Shown here in pieces: positions 44,818-58,401 of a stretch of DNA of 64,000 bases; positions within the stretch are counted from its first letter, which is position 1; each line of letters begins with the position of its first letter. This DNA is from Arthrinium phaeospermum (Eukaryota > Ascomycota > Sordariomycetes > Amphisphaeriales > Apiosporaceae): positions 2,108,001 to 2,172,000 of the forward strand of contig QYRS01000005.1 of the NCBI GenBank assembly GCA_006503535.1, written 5' to 3'. The position numbers and the translations under genes were made by a program. The notes under the pieces were generated by a model. The model had not been told where the DNA came from. It ran no database searches and worked only from the letters and a program-made list of their open reading frames with translations.

Positions 44818-47739
44818 ATGGTGACCATGCCGTCTTTAAAACGATGGGTTGCTGTATGCTTCTCCTTCCTGGGGGCATATGGAAACTCGGACAGATGCTT
44901 GGGGTACTCTGTCTCAACGACTGTCGAAGGCCCGTCGTCGTTCCAAGCGAAGTTGCATCTAAACCGTCCTGGGTGTTCTGTATTCGGGACCGATCTACCA
45001 ACACTGCGACTCCGTGTCGAGTTTCAAACAGGTAAGCAGTAATTATATGACTATTGCTCTGAGGTATCTGTATTGCATTCGTCGTTAATAAACTGCATCA
45101 GAATCCCGCCTTCGAGTCCTGATACAAGACATCAAAGACGGGGAGCATATGCTACCCGAGGATGTAGTGCCAGAGCCTACATCAGATCCATCTAGTTCTC
45201 GCGAGAGCTCGCTTCTATCATTCGATTACACAGAGACTCCATTTTCCTTCCAGGTGACCAGAAAGGATACCGGCGATGTTCTATTCGATACCGATGGAAG
45301 CCCGCTGGTCTTCGAGCCCCAATATGTCCGCCTAAGATCGCGCTTGCCTTCCGAGCCCAATGTTTATGGTCTAGGAGAGCATATAGATAGTTTCCGGCTT
45401 CACTTGGAGATAACTATACGAGAACTATGTGGAATCGCGACTCGGATGGTGTCCCATACCGCGAGAATTTATATGGTAGCCATCCCATCTATTTCGAGCA
45501 GCGGCGAAGTGGCACCCATGGCGTATATCTCCGAAATTACAATGGCGCCGATATCAAACTGAACAAGGACAATAATGACCGCGGAGACGATGAGTATTCG
45601 ATCGAATACATCCTGATAGGCGGTGAATTGGATCTTTTCTTTTTCGCCGGGCCCAGCCCTGTGGATGTATCTCGGCAGTATGCCCTGGTCGTTGGAACAC
45701 CTGCCATGATACCCTACTGGAGTCTAGGTGTTAGTTGTCTCCCGAATATCAACAGTGAGTATCATTTGAAACCATGTGTGCTGACCTATTATCTGCAGTT
45801 CCACCAGTGCAAGTTTGGTTATCAAGACTGGTTCGAGGTGGCCGAGGTTATTGCAAACTACTCAAGCTCTGGAATCCCGTTGGAGACTATGTGGACTGAT
45901 ATTGATTACATGGACCACAGAAGAGTTTTCTCCCTTGACCACGAACGCTTTCCCATCGAGCGAATGAGGAATATCGTCCGACACCTCCATGACCACCAAC
46001 AACGGTACATGCTGATGGTGGATCCTGCTGTCGCAGACTGGCCCTATCCTGCCTTCGATAAAGGCGTCGAGATGGACGTGTTCCTCAAAACGCCCACCTC
46101 TGAGTACTTTAAGGGTGTTGTTTGGCCAGGGGTCACAGTGTTTCCAGATTGGCTTCATCCCAACGCGAGCATCTACTGGGATGAGCAGATCAAGGATGCA
46201 TTCAACCCTGAGACTGGGGTCGATATTGACGGAATTTGGATCGACATGAACGAACCAGCCAGCATGTGTAGATACCCGTGCCTAGATCCGGCCGATGAGG
46301 CCAAGAGAATTGGGGTCCCGCCTGATCCACCGCCTCTACGCGAGCCACCTCGAGCACTTCCGGGCTTCAATACTTCAGGAGTCGAGCATCCCTCGTACAC
46401 ACTCGACAATCCATGGCCCCAGGAGACGGTCGCCGCGTTCGAAACAGACGATGGGCTGCAACATATACTCGGCCCTCGAAGCTGGAACGACTATCAGGAG
46501 GACCTCCTGGAACCCCCTTATAGCATCCATAACGGAGGGCCGTCCGGTAAGATAAGCGATCTTACTGTGCCAACCAACATAGTGCATGCAAACGGCATGC
46601 GCGAGTACGACATCCACAATCTGTATGGACTCATGATGGGTATGACAACACGTCAAGCTATGCTAAAGCGACGCCCCGGCCTGAAGCCCTTCATTATCAC
46701 CCGAAGCACCTTTGCCGGCGCCGGCCGCTACGTACAGAAGTGGCTGGGCGACAACGCCTCGCGATGGGACCACTACCGTTCCTCCATAGCGGGCCTCCTG
46801 GGCTTCGCCTCCATCTTCCAGATCCCCATGGTGGGCAGCGACGTCTGCGGGTTCAAGCTGTCCCCCTCCGACGAGCTGTGCGCCCGCTGGACGACCCTCG
46901 GCGCCTTCAGCCCCTTCTTCCGCAACCACGCCCACGACGAGGCGCCGCCGCAGGAGTTCTATTTGCGCCCGCTCGTCGCGTCGGCCGCTAAACACGCCAT
47001 CGACCTCCGCTACCGCCTGCTGGACTACCTGTACACGGCCCTGCAGAAGCAGTCGTGCGACGGCACGCCCGCCATCAACCCGCTCTGGTACCTGTACCCC
47101 GACGACCCCAACACGTACGGCATCGACCTCCAGTACTTCTTCGGCTCCTGCATCCTAGTATCGCCCGTCACTGACGAAAACGCCACCGACGTGAGCATCT
47201 ACCTGCCCGAAGATGTCTTCTACGAGTTGGACACGACCTCAAACGCCGTAGTCCGCGGTCAAGGCACCTCGGTCCTACTACACGATGTCCCCTACGACCG
47301 CATCCCGCTCCACGTACGCGGCGGCTGCATCGTGCCCATGCGGGTCAAGTCGGCCAACACGACAACGGAGCTGCGAAAAAAGGCCTTCGAGTTGCTAGTC
47401 GCGCCCGGCCTCCTCTCGCGGGGCAATGATAGTGGTGGTAGCGGCGTGGTGGTAGCGGCTGCCGCCGCCGAGGGAGAGCTCTATGTGGACGACGGGGTGT
47501 CGCTCGATGGCGGCGCGAACAAACTTGGATTACACTTCCGCTACTACGACGACAACGGCATTGTTGAGATCACCGAGATTACGGAGCAGTTTGTTGGCGT
47601 CCAGCAATGGTACGAAGAACGGCGAGGCAGCAAACCGTTGCAAGTCCTGATGGAGGAGGCTGGCATCCAGCTAGATCGTGTCGTGGTGCTCGGGGCCCGC
47701 CAGGGCGAACCCTCCAGCCCTCGAGTCGTATTCGGGTGA
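44818..47739 (+). CDS. Secreted GH31 alpha-glucosidase-type hydrolase
   Basis: GH31 enzymes release glucose (or xylose) from alpha-linked substrates with retention. Exons 44818-45031, 45102-45729 and 45799-47739 (introns 70 and 69 bp, the second in frame) give about 927 residues. The N-terminus (KRWVAVCFSFLGAYG) looks like a signal peptide, followed by the LGYSVSTTVEG start of mature fungal GH31 proteins. Further marks: YGLGEHIDSFRL, FHQCKFGYQDW, LETMWTDIDYMDHRRVFSLD, the nucleophile block DGIWIDMNEPAS (Asp at about 429), and GDNASRWDHY carrying the acid/base Asp at about 596. One base appears to be missing at C 45401, between FRL and the following NYT-like segment (frames meet at 45401-45427). 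Exact specificity cannot be fixed. Extracellular polysaccharide or oligosaccharide use is likely. Confidence 0.88.
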
Positions 47740-47982
47740 GAACATTGGTTATATGAGTAAGTAGCTTGTGGCAATATCTATATTAGAATACAGGGTTTTG
47801 TTTGATGGTGCTGGTAGAAGACGAAGCTCCTCTATCCATTGTTCGACCACAGAGAGTGCCCCTGTCTCGTGATTCACATGTTTGCCTGTAAACCCCAAAT
47901 ATTGTGTGAGGTACCGGCTCGTTAGCCTGATATCGATTATGTAGTTGACCAATATTTGCAGGTATCTGTTGCAGGCACTTTT

Positions 47983-50371
47983 TCATGAAGTATTACTATG
48001 CGGCCGCGCATCTGGGTGGCCGCCGTCCACATGGGCGAACTCAGAGAACAGCACCAGATCGTCAAACCGCCGTGCCAACGACTGCGTCATCGCGTCCGTG
48101 GGGTCCGTCATGACCAAGTCGAGATCGAGCGTAAATGCAGCTCCGTTCATGATGACCTCCATTGTCTCGTCGTGCCTGTCGGCCGAGACATACTTCTGCA
48201 ACAGATCCTGCGCCTCCTTACCCGTCAGTGCACCATCTCGCAGGCCCATAGCCAGCGTTCCCTGAAGGATGGGGCCGAGAACATGATACCACGTGAAGAG
48301 CTGAGAGCCCAGCATCAGGCACAGTTCGAAGTAGTGTTTCCACTCAGCGTCGTCAACATTCTTCAAAAGACCACAGAAAACCTGAACGAGGGCGCTCGAC
48401 AGAAAAGGAGACCGCTCGATCGGCGGATGGTGTAGGTGGGTCAGAACCACGAGGCGTTTCATTTGATTAAGTGATGCCACAAAGGCCGTCGATGGGAAAC
48501 TGTCGGGCGAGGCGAAGGAGCCCATTTTATAGCCATGTGGGCGGCGTTGGAAGGGGCGGAAGACGTTCATGACAGCCCCATGGAAGAACATGCTATACAT
48601 ATTGTGGTCAGCTGGGTCACAGTGAGTAAAGCTGGGTTTCCAGAACTCACTGAAACAGCAAATTGTTTGCTGGACTTTGGTGCCCGTAGGCATAAGTACT
48701 CGCCAACGTGTCGGACCATGCCAGTAGCTTCTGGTATTTCGACTCGGCAAAGGACATGGGCACTCTGTCTGCTACAGGGGTGTTCGACTTGGCGATGTAA
48801 ACCACGGCAACCTCCTGTACAATTGTCCACAGTTTGCATAAGGGACCAAACATGTAGCCAGCATAATTGGGTAGTGGATGCGCTGGCCAGACGACGCCGA
48901 ATCTTTCGACCTCATCAGTTGCATTTTCACCAGGTATCGGGGGTATGGGAGTATTCGGTATGGCGTCGTAGTTAGATTCAAAGATGCCGTAGAATCTGTA
49001 TCAGTGGGGATGATCAGCATAGCAAAAGAACAAAAAAAAAAGGAAAAAAATTAGAAGAGCGGGAGTACCTACGCCAGCCAGTTATAGACACCCCAAGCAG
49101 TATGCGCTGTTGCCTTCTTCCATTCAGCGGGCAGTCGAGCAAAGTAAGACGCATTTTCGGCACTATGAGCAACACCGAACAGCTTCAACCTCCTGGCCAT
49201 GAGCTTTCCCTCATGGCCAAACTCGACGGACTGTCGATCTCTACTTTGGAGAAGGGCCATGATGCGAAGAAGTTGAGTACCAGCAACAGTTGCCAGGCTG
49301 TCAGAGGCCCGTTCCGAAGTCCATAGCATTTCTGCCTCTGCATAGAAAGCGTTGGCAATTGCCACTATTCCGGGATCATTGGCAGCATATAGATGCTGTT
49401 TGCTGAGTCAGTCGGGAACAACACAACATAGTCGACCAACTTACACATGCATAAAACATCAACGCAGACAGAAGAAAGGGTGTGCAGAAGCGTAGGCGCC
49501 TCTCCACTAGGTCAGTAACGAAGAGGTCAGCATCGAAAAGACCCAGCATGGGATGTTCCCTAACTAAATACGAAGATATGACACGTGCTGCAAGCTCATC
49601 ACTGATGGGCACTCTGGTCCAATAATCCATGCGCAGCTGATGAAGACGGCTATCACATAGTGAAGGGTTCCGCACAAGATCCATTGCCGGTGACGCAGAC
49701 GGCGAGCCGGGCAGCCCACGCACGGGGTAAGGCGAACCTGCCAAAGCTGCATTTGAAACCTCTGAGGATTTCAAGCTTGACATGCGCGATGCACTGTCCG
49801 GGCTGTCCATGTCACCTTTGGCAGTCGTGGGCCCGTTTCGTGCTTCAAAACTGCTCCGAGATTCTCGGCATATAGCCCTGATATCAATTGGGCTTAGCCG
49901 CGGGTAGGCAATGGGGTGCAATGAAGATAGCTCAGACTCGAGCTTGGTAAATGAGGGCGGTGGCTGAGACCGGTTAGCAGCACTAGAGCGCGCCCTGTCT
50001 TGGTTGCCGACGCCGGTGGACAAGAGCACGGCAGACAGGTCAGTTGATTCCCTCAGTCGACGCAACAGATCCAGAGCATCAGCTTCGGGGGCGCTCGACA
50101 GGCGCTCGATGAGCTCGATGTGGTCTAGCCAAGGGCCTCGAGGACCGTCTTTTCGCAGCCTGTAGATGCATTCGGCTTTGCGATCCACACACGGCGTACA
50201 CGAGGGTCGGCCGCCATCACATGCGACTTTTCTCGAGCGACACTCTTCGCAGGCGGCACCGATTCGGCGTCGTTTGGGGGCCGAAGTCTGCTCGCCATCG
50301 GGGTTTTGGCCCTGCCGTTCAGTAGGGGACGCGACGGCTGCTGGTCTGATAGGTACGTAGCGGCGCTCCAT
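47983..50371 (-). CDS. Zn2Cys6 fungal transcription factor
   Basis: A nuclear transcription regulator with an N-terminal binuclear zinc cluster at about residues 40-70 (CEECRSRKVACDGG, then CTPCVDRKAEC), after a basic KRRR stretch. The rest is the fungal-specific middle homology domain. Exons 50371-49445, 49395-49073 and 48995-48651 are firm (introns 49396-49444, 49 bp; 48996-49071, 76 bp). A last exon runs to the stop at 47983 and includes MYSMFFHGAVMNVFRPF. The third junction (about 48612-48650) has a good GTGAGT donor and CAG acceptor but is off by one base in phase, so one base may be missing or an unseen splice choice is used. It converges on the GH31 gene with only 243 bp between them. 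Its target genes cannot be told from sequence. Confidence 0.85.
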
Positions 50372-50852
50372 CTAATGATGGGCGTTCGGGGGCGCGCTAT
50401 ATTCTATAGGCATATGCCGGGCGACGTCAGAGCTCCATACATACCACAACCTTATGTAAGGTTTTCATATCTACTACTAGGCCAATGCATGGTGCCGGCT
50501 AGCACAGGGGAGGCTTTCCATCGACAAGCCTGCCATGCATTAAGTATTGCAATGATGCAAATGGCATTTCGGCCATTGGAAAGCGCATGGCGGTGTTTGG
50601 TGGATTTCCATGTAGGAAGTAAGGTTAAGTATGTAGATTAAGTAGGCAGGTGGGTAGGGGACAGATGCACAATGGGAAGTCCCATAAGTTAAACTTTCGC
50701 CTACAGGCTGCCCAGCATAGGCGGTGCAGGAAGGTACTGTACAGGAAACGACAGGAAACGACGGGAAACGGCATGAAGAAGACAGCGACGTAAAATGATC
50801 AATCAATAAATAGGAAGGAGCACCTACCAGTAGAACAAGTGTATTGTACCTA

Positions 50853-50875
50853 TGCCTACCGTAGGTAGGTAGGCA
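50853..50875. repeat. Small inverted repeat of TAGGTAGG-type sequence
   Basis: Arms TGCCTACC (50853-50860) and GGTAGGCA (50868-50875) are perfect reverse complements around a 7-base loop. TAGGTAGG/CCTACCTA words recur in several other intergenic parts of this window. Confidence 0.6.
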
Positions 50876-51782
50876 GCACTTAAAAATAGTCCCGTTGTAA
50901 GCCGATAGGGCAGTGGTCTTGTTCCAACGAGACAGACCCCTGGTAATATCCGAGACCAAGACAGGAGCACGGAATGCTAAGTAGGGACTGCTTGGGTCGT
51001 GCCTTCGAATGTCGGTCGTGCGGCTCTTCTTGCATGGGTCCTAGGGCGTAGGTATCGCCGTATCGGTAGTCTGTCCAGTCTCGCCCAGCTCGCCTCTCAC
51101 TGCCGGTCCCCGTCCGGAGCGCACGCCGGGCTGAAGTGTGGATGATTGGCTCGGCTGACTGTGCCACACAATCCTAGTTAGCCAATGTTCTTCCTAGCTT
51201 CTCTTAAGTCCCCAAGCTATACCGAGCCCCAAGCGCAAGGAGGCAGCGGCATCGCCGTTTAAACGTTTAATCAATCAAGGTAGGAGTGGACCCCGACAGG
51301 CGCCATTTGATACCCCGGACGGGCTTTTATGTGGGAAGTAGCCGCTGACGCCATGTACATGGCTACGTAATGTACTTTATGTAAGCACTTACTTGCCTGG
51401 GGGAGCAACTGGTGCTCGGATTATGCTGCGTACGTCGTCGGAAGGTGCGTGCTTGAGCTGGCGAAGAGGTAAAGGTTGTTGTAGTCTGCGCCAGGCCGTT
51501 CGGGCACGGGCTTCCCACTCGTCCTTCTCTTCCCGGGTCGGACGAAAGATATAGCATACGGGGTAACAAAACTGTTTCTTGCCAGGCGGGCTGATCTTAC
51601 ATATAAATGGGCAACCTAGACTAATTTCGAGGTAGCTTCGACGAGCAACGCTTGGTACTTGGTGGACTGTCTCTTGCTACCAAATATATGGACTACCTCC
51701 GATTCGCCCAACCCTGCAGAGGACTTACCCGGGGCCTGGACGAGAGTCAGAGGCTTACCGGTTGCATTGCAGCCCAGGTGTG

Positions 51783-51808
51783 GTGTGTGTGTGTGTGTGT
51801 GTGTGTGT
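51783..51808. repeat. (GT)13 dinucleotide microsatellite
   Basis: Twenty-six uninterrupted bases of alternating G and T in intergenic DNA. Confidence 0.95.
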
Positions 51809-54800
51809 CGCTCCCCTTTTCCTGCCAACATACCCAATGGCAGACCGCCGCAGCGTTCTGTCCAGGGTGTGTCAGAACTTTCGAGGATCTGCAGGGATCA
51901 ACGACCTTCCTATGGGCCTTGCTGCATGGTATCGATCTTGGTCCTCGAGCGCAAATCTGTGTTGGGCTGGGTGAAAACAATGGATCCTCAGAGGGCCCGG
52001 AGATATCCGTATGCGCGGATGAACAACGTGAAGTGCTGCTATGTCTTTTCAGCTCGAAATAAGGTCCGCATTGCATGCTTTGCCTACTGTAGACACCACG
52101 CACAGCAGGCAGAGACGTAAAGTACTTTGCTTGCCGAAGCCTCGGGTCCTCGGCGGTAGCTGTGGACTTGTACCTGTCTCGGTATTTTACCGCCCAACCA
52201 CGTATCGTTCGCCAATCGAGTACGTACTGCACTGCGCCTCATCAGGATTATCATGCTCGCAAGCTCGCATGATATACTGATTGTGCTGCACATGTTTCCC
52301 AGGGTCCAGCAGGGCCCCAGCAGGGCCTCCACTTGGGGTGGGATGGGGCATACATACATAGATCCGCTACTATATCACCGTCGACCATCGCAATATCTAA
52401 GATTGCCCAGCTTCACCCGTCAAGTTCCAAGTGCACTGTACTTGTACAGTAGCCCAAACGATCAAACCTGGCCGACCATTTGCTGACACAAGCGGAGGCT
52501 GACGGGCCAGCTTTCTCCATTCAAAAGCAAGACAAGCATGCCGTACGGCGCCTGTGCCGTCGAGAGCGTGCGGGGCTTTTGATACACCTACCTAATCTTT
52601 CCTATCTTGATGTCTTGTCGTGTGGGTACTTCCATCTATGCCAGGCCATCAGATAGAGGGTATCGTCTTGGCATGGATTCCTGGAACACGTCCCTCCTCC
52701 CCGTTCCAGTACACCGACTCCTGCTTCCTGAGCCCAGAACCAGCTTCGAAACACCTCATACAGTAGCATATCTGTTCCATTGGCCCGATCATGCTACCCG
52801 GTCTTTCCCGATACTGCCTCCGGTAGACGGCGCGCAGGCGGATGGAGAGCTCTTCTCAGAGACATAAGAGTGCGCTCGGGAGACACCTTCTGGCCTGAAT
52901 GGTGTAGCCCGCTTTCCACTGCTCGATGCCCGACGCAGACCTAACTCGCAGCTGGCGGACTGCTTAGAGCGTCATAGAAACAGACCGTGAGCCAATAATT
53001 GCTTGTTTTCCCAGACACGACAAAGACAACTTGGCCGGCATATGCGCCCGAGCAGCCCGCGCAGCCGCCTACCGGACACATCGAAGACCTCCGTCCCCGC
53101 ACAACGAAACAGATATATCGAGCGGCCTAGATCACTATCGCAAATACTTGACGTTCCAAGTCTTCATCGGGATTGAAGTCCGGCCTCCCTCCAGGAACCA
53201 TGTGGTCATACGTCCCTGATTGAGCCCAAATCATTCCCAGCGTCGAATCACCACGTCGACCACAAACGCAAGCCACCGACCCAAGACATCATCTCCGACG
53301 CAGCTTACGTGCGTTTGGCAAGAAAGCGGGAGAAAAAGAAATTTCTCTCCAAGAAGACAAGCACTAGGACTAGACTCGATTAGATGTCGCGGGTTGCCGA
53401 GGCTGGATCCTTCCAGCTGGAGTGCAGGTTTAGCATATGCTGGAGAAACGCTGGTATCACGTCAGACTGGGTCGTGATTACCAGCCCTAGCATTTTGTTT
53501 CTTGCCCTTTTTCACCTTCTCAATTTTCGCCGATGATCGTATGAAGATGTTCGGAGTCCCCCTCCATAAGCGTCTGGTGGGCCCCCTGAAAACCCTTTGC
53601 CAAAGCGAGACATTGTCGCGGGGGATCAAACAGAGCACCACTTCAACCTCGATGGGAGTTTTTGGCGATTCATGGAAAAATATATTGGGCGTGAATTGTT
53701 TTACTAGGGTATGTATGCATAGCTCTGCCCCCGCGACAGAGCTCTGGCATCCTTCGTGCAACTCGCTCTGCCGTTACTTGCAGTCAAGTATTTGACAACG
53801 CCACGATAAGACGACAAGTAGCAATCCTGCCCAATCTTGAGGGAAACCTGGATTAAACTACTGCGGATTCCAATCTGATACTATATGATATGCATGCAGT
53901 GTGGAGGATGGCTTCGATTCCAAGGCATCTCTCCTCAGAAGCCTGTCATCGCAGACTTCGGAGGGGGTGGAAGTGGAACATAGATCATGTGCGTCGCTGC
54001 CTGCAGGACACATCAGACCATTTTTGCATTGGATAAAAGTGGCCAGTATTCTTTAGGCGCCTAAAGTTCCCCAGATGCCATCTGATTGCCAGTCCATGTA
54101 GCTTCCGTTGACAAGAACACCGGAGACCCGGACAGCCAGGCTTGGACAGCTCATCACCGCGAGGAGTATGTGCTAGTCATGCCCAGGCCTGGCATGCTAT
54201 ACATATGAATCAAGGCTGGATATAACTAAGCGGTTCGAATCAACGTCGTCGACGACAGTGGAGTCATGCGGGCGGTCAAGGGGGGCGACGGAGAGTAAGA
54301 AAGTCTAGACTCATCCTTGCTAAGTTTTCCCTCCCTAAAATGTTGACGCCCACGTCCAAAGACGGGATCATGTCACGGACCCTGATGAGATCCTGGGCCT
54401 TCTACAGTAGAGGTAGTGGAACCTGGAATCAGCCGCATTTTCAAACTGCTCACCTGTGTGAGCTGGCACATCTAGATATTGATCCAAAGCAGGTACACAC
54501 GCATCTCGAAATACGCCTGGGCCTTGGGGACCACCGAAATACCCAATCAACACGCCTCGACTGCGCTTTTTATGAGACAACCCACATATGGAATTCGTGC
54601 GTGCGGGTTGTGACGTTGCCTCGTCTCTTGGTAAGAACGCGCTCCATGTTCCCCGCTGCTGACTATGCTGCTGGCTGCTGTCCTTGCCTTTCGCTTGCCA
54701 AAGGGACGCGGCTAGGTCTTTCTAGCTTGACTAGACTGGACTATCGTCAAGCGCATAGATCTTAGCTTCCCCGGTGCCCTTCTCGGAGATTCAACTTTTC

Positions 54801-56690
54801 CGGGGGGGATGCTTGTCTCATATTGTACCATCGCAGAACCTCGCCCGAATACTCATCCTAGAAAAGACCAAAGATTGCTACCTCATCTTTGCGTAGATGC
54901 CCAGTGAATCGACCGGTGTGATAGCTCGCAAGCTGGGTGGGTAGGCATTGGAAGTTGGAAAACCCAACGTCTCTCGCTATCCATGGACTTCTAGGGCTCT
55001 TTCCCTTGGTGAATTGGGCGCGGAGCTAGCTCCGGTCGATCGACCTCTTCAATCTTGTCACAATGACAGGGTAAAAGGGTGGAGTCGCAGTCGGTATAGG
55101 ATGAATAGGAGGCACTCCTCCTAGACTCCTCATAGAATGGGACTGTAATCGAGCTGGGATCACGCCAGAGCTGCAAGCAAGAAGGCATGCTGCTGTAGTG
55201 TCCATCTGATAGCGATTTACCTCAGGGCTGCCGTCATTCATCCCGAAAAGGCGTTTCCACTACGGTAGAACTCTGTCATCCTACTCAATAGTACGGATCG
55301 ACATTTCCTTCATTTGCGGGAAATCGGTTCTGGAAAACTCGAACATCAGCGGAACTTGCCCTTCCCAGGAACTTATCAATGAGGAAACCCTTCAGATGAT
55401 CACTTATCAACATGAGAGCTTGAACTTGCCCAAGTACAAGCAAGTAGGTAGGCACTTTTGCAAAGACAGCCAGCTCCGTTTGCGATATAGAGTTTGTTCC
55501 TAGACGGGTACAGATGCCTGGCGAAAATGCAGCGACTTTTGCATCCTCTCCCCCTTTCGGCAAACGGTACAGTGCATGCCTGTCTGGCTGGAGCCAACCG
55601 ACGGCAGGAAGCCGTATATGTCATGCCTAACATTGGTTCCGAAATAGATGATAGCCGACCACAGCCTGCCCGACGATGGAACGAACACAGCGGCCTGCAT
55701 GATATTTGACCGAGCGGCGTGCAGTCTCACCTCAATATGAACTAGGCCGTCCGCGGAACCAGTTCCGTCACCCTGCCGCCTTCGAATTAACGCTCTCAAA
55801 CGGCTCATTTGTCGCCATCACCGAAGTTGTGGACACGAGCGACCGAGAGGCATCCATATACCATCGATTGAAAAAAATTGTTTGCGGTATGTAACGGAAG
55901 AACGACGGAAGACCCCGGGTCTCAAGCATAACTCGTCATAGGGTAACATCAGGATACGCCGTTGCTTACCACTGGTTCGTGTCCGGGCTCGACGAACAAA
56001 ACCAAAATGACTTGGCAATACGGCCAGGCAAGCACTGACTTGCGACGTCGCAGTCGCCTCGAAAATGTTAATAAATCGTAACGCGTTACTCTCACCCACA
56101 AGGGACAGCCACCTGAACTTGCTTTGCAAATACCCGCCCGGTGAGTGGGCTGGTGGCTTTAGGCTGTGTAACCATCGTTTGATTTCGAGGCGGCCCCAGC
56201 CTTGGAGCAGCTCGTCGTACAGTATTAGCATGATGCACGATGCATGATCTGGTGCATATGCTCGCTTTTTTCTTTAATCCTTGCAGCGAACGCTTGCATG
56301 CTCCCGAATACGTTACGTGCAGAAGGAGCATGGCTGAGGGGTAAATGCAAGGCGCCTCCAAATCTCCACCCGCCTTACCGATGTTCGATATCTCCCCCCA
56401 ACCGAAGCGCAACACGTTACGAGGTGGTTACTGCTTGGAGTTGCAGGGGGCCTATCACGATATTCCGGGTTACGTACAAGTACATCGATGAGGGGATTCT
56501 TTCTTTCTTCTTGTACGAACCAAAATCCCATTGGTCGCATGGGCTCATTTGACGAGACATTTAGCGAGAACTCCTTCTTTCGTTTTACCCAGGTTCGGCT
56601 CCGAGGAAGCAAGGGAAGCGTTGTCTATTGTGCCGCGGCTACCTTGGCGGCCTCGGGAACTCTTTCTTATCAAGCCATCCCGTACACGTC

Positions 56691-58401
56691 ATGACGCCCC
56701 TACTAAAGTGCTCGAGGGCTTGGCGCCCCTATCTTCAATCCAGCCGTTGCTGGACTGGCGTCCCGGCCACTCGCCCTGTCTCGCTGTCGACCTCGGCGTC
56801 TGCGGCAGCGGCCAGTGCGCCGCGGCACCTTGCCGCATCCCGGCGGGCCATGTCGACCGGCGCAAGGTATGGTGGCGCCGTCCGACAAGATAAGCTGCCC
56901 TTGAAGGTGAACCCGGAACGGCTGCTGGAGACCCTCCACGAGACGTGTGCTTGGGGGACCGGCAAGCGATGGGGCAAGGCCGACACCGAAACCGGCATGT
57001 CGCGTCTCACGCTGTCCGATTCGGATAAGGAGGCCCGCGACTGGTTCGTAGAAACGGTCGAGGGGCTGGGCTGCAGGGTCACCGTCGACGCCATCGGCAA
57101 CGTCTTCGCGGTACGGCCTGGGCGTTCGGAAGGGCCTGCGACGTTCGCGGGTTCGCATCTGGACACGCAGCCTACGGGCGGTCGGTACGACGGGATTCTC
57201 GGTATCATGGCGGGAGTGGAGATGCTCCGGGTTTTGCATGAGAACAAAGTAGAGACCGAGTTCCCCGTCGGGGTTGTGAATTGGACCAAGTGCGTAACCC
57301 GACACCGCTACGTCATGTCCAAGGTGCATTTTGACGAAGGAATCGCACGGCCGTTGTTCTGCTAACTCATCGCGTGTAGCGAGGAGGGTGCACGGTTCCC
57401 GTATAGTATGATGGGCTCGGGGGTCTGGGCCGAAGCCTTGTCCCTTGAGAAGGCCTACGGCCTCCGATCGGTCACGGGCGACAATGTCATGCTGAAGTCC
57501 GAACTCGAACGGATCGGCTATTTGGGCCAAGTACCTGCCAGTTACCGCAGTATGCCTATGGGAGCCCACTTCGAGCTGCACATTGAGCAGGGTCCTATCT
57601 TGGAGGCGGAGAAGAGGAAGATAGGCGTGGTCCAGGGTGTCCAGGCTTACAAGTGGTTCACCATTGAGATCGAGGGCCGAGGTAGGTACTCCCATGTCCA
57701 TTGGCCAAAACTATCTCGGGTACTCGGCTGACGGCGAGTGCCACATCTTACACGAAAAAGATGCGCATACCGGTACGACACCCTTGGCCAACAGAAGTGA
57801 TGCATTGCTCCTTGCCAGCAAGCTCATGGTTCACGGAAATCGTGTGGCAACCAAGCACTCGGCGCTGGTGTCGACGGGTATTCTGACGCTGTCGCCCGGG
57901 TCGACCAACACGATCCCGGGCAGCGTCCGGATGAGCCTGGATATACGAGCGCCTCGCAACGAGACGGTGGAGGAGGTCGAGGCCCGGCTGCGGCAGGATT
58001 TCGCCGTCCTGGCGTCCGGGACGGAGGACGTCGGCGGCCTGCACGAGGGCGGCACCGTAGGCAAGAGCGAGTTCTCGGTGTCATGGCGCACCGACAGCGC
58101 GACGACGGCGACCGTCTTCCACGAGGACTGCATCCGGTGCGTGCGGGAGGCGGCGGAGGACGTGCTCGGCGCCGCCGCCGACGGGCGGCTCGTGAGGGAC
58201 GTGGTTTCCGGGGCCGGGCACGATAGCGTCTATGCCAGCCGCGTCTGCCCTACGACGATGATCTTCGTGCCCTGTCGGGACGGGGTTAGTCACAATCCGG
58301 CTGAGTATACCGCTCCGGAGGATTGTGCGGTTGGGGCTGAGGTGCTCATGCACAGCGTGCTGAAGTATGATGGTTTGAGGGGTAGGGGGCTGGTTGGATA
58401 G
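56691..58401 (+). CDS. M20-family amidohydrolase (allantoate amidohydrolase / beta-ureidopropionase group)
   Basis: This family hydrolyses the carbamoyl or ureido group of allantoate, N-carbamoyl amino acids or ureidopropionate, releasing ammonia and CO2 in purine or pyrimidine nitrogen salvage. Exons 56691-57289, 57380-57681 and 57761-58401 (introns 90 and 79 bp, phase-consistent) give 513 residues. Metal-site motifs are intact: GSHLDTQPTGGRYDG (His and Asp), NEEGARFP (Glu, split by intron 1), FELHIEQGPILE (His), GAGHDS, and SHNPAEYT near the C-terminus. The first 50 residues are rich in R, S and A and poor in acids, like a mitochondrial presequence. The start at 56691 is preferred; an in-frame Met at 56628 is possible. 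Specificity within the group is not resolved. Confidence 0.88.

Larger units (their letters stand above)
50372..56690. other. Large gene-poor region
   Basis: About 6.3 kb between the divergent Zn2Cys6 factor and amidohydrolase genes. All ORFs are short (up to 161 codons), overlap on both strands, and show no domain or splice-linked exon series. It contains a (GT)13 microsatellite, a small inverted repeat and mixed-composition DNA. No transposon protein, terminal repeat or RNA gene was recognised. Confidence 0.45.

Noticed and set aside
46663..46995. Minus-strand ORF opposite the GH31 gene
   Set aside because: Shadow of the GC-rich GH31 coding frame with no domain of its own.
53502..53795. 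97-codon plus-strand ORF in the gene-poor region
   Set aside because: No domain, an overlapping ORF of similar length on the other strand, no splice partners.
54230..54250. GGTTCGAATC, a tRNA T-arm-like word
   Set aside because: Flanks do not form a T stem and no cloverleaf can be folded around it.
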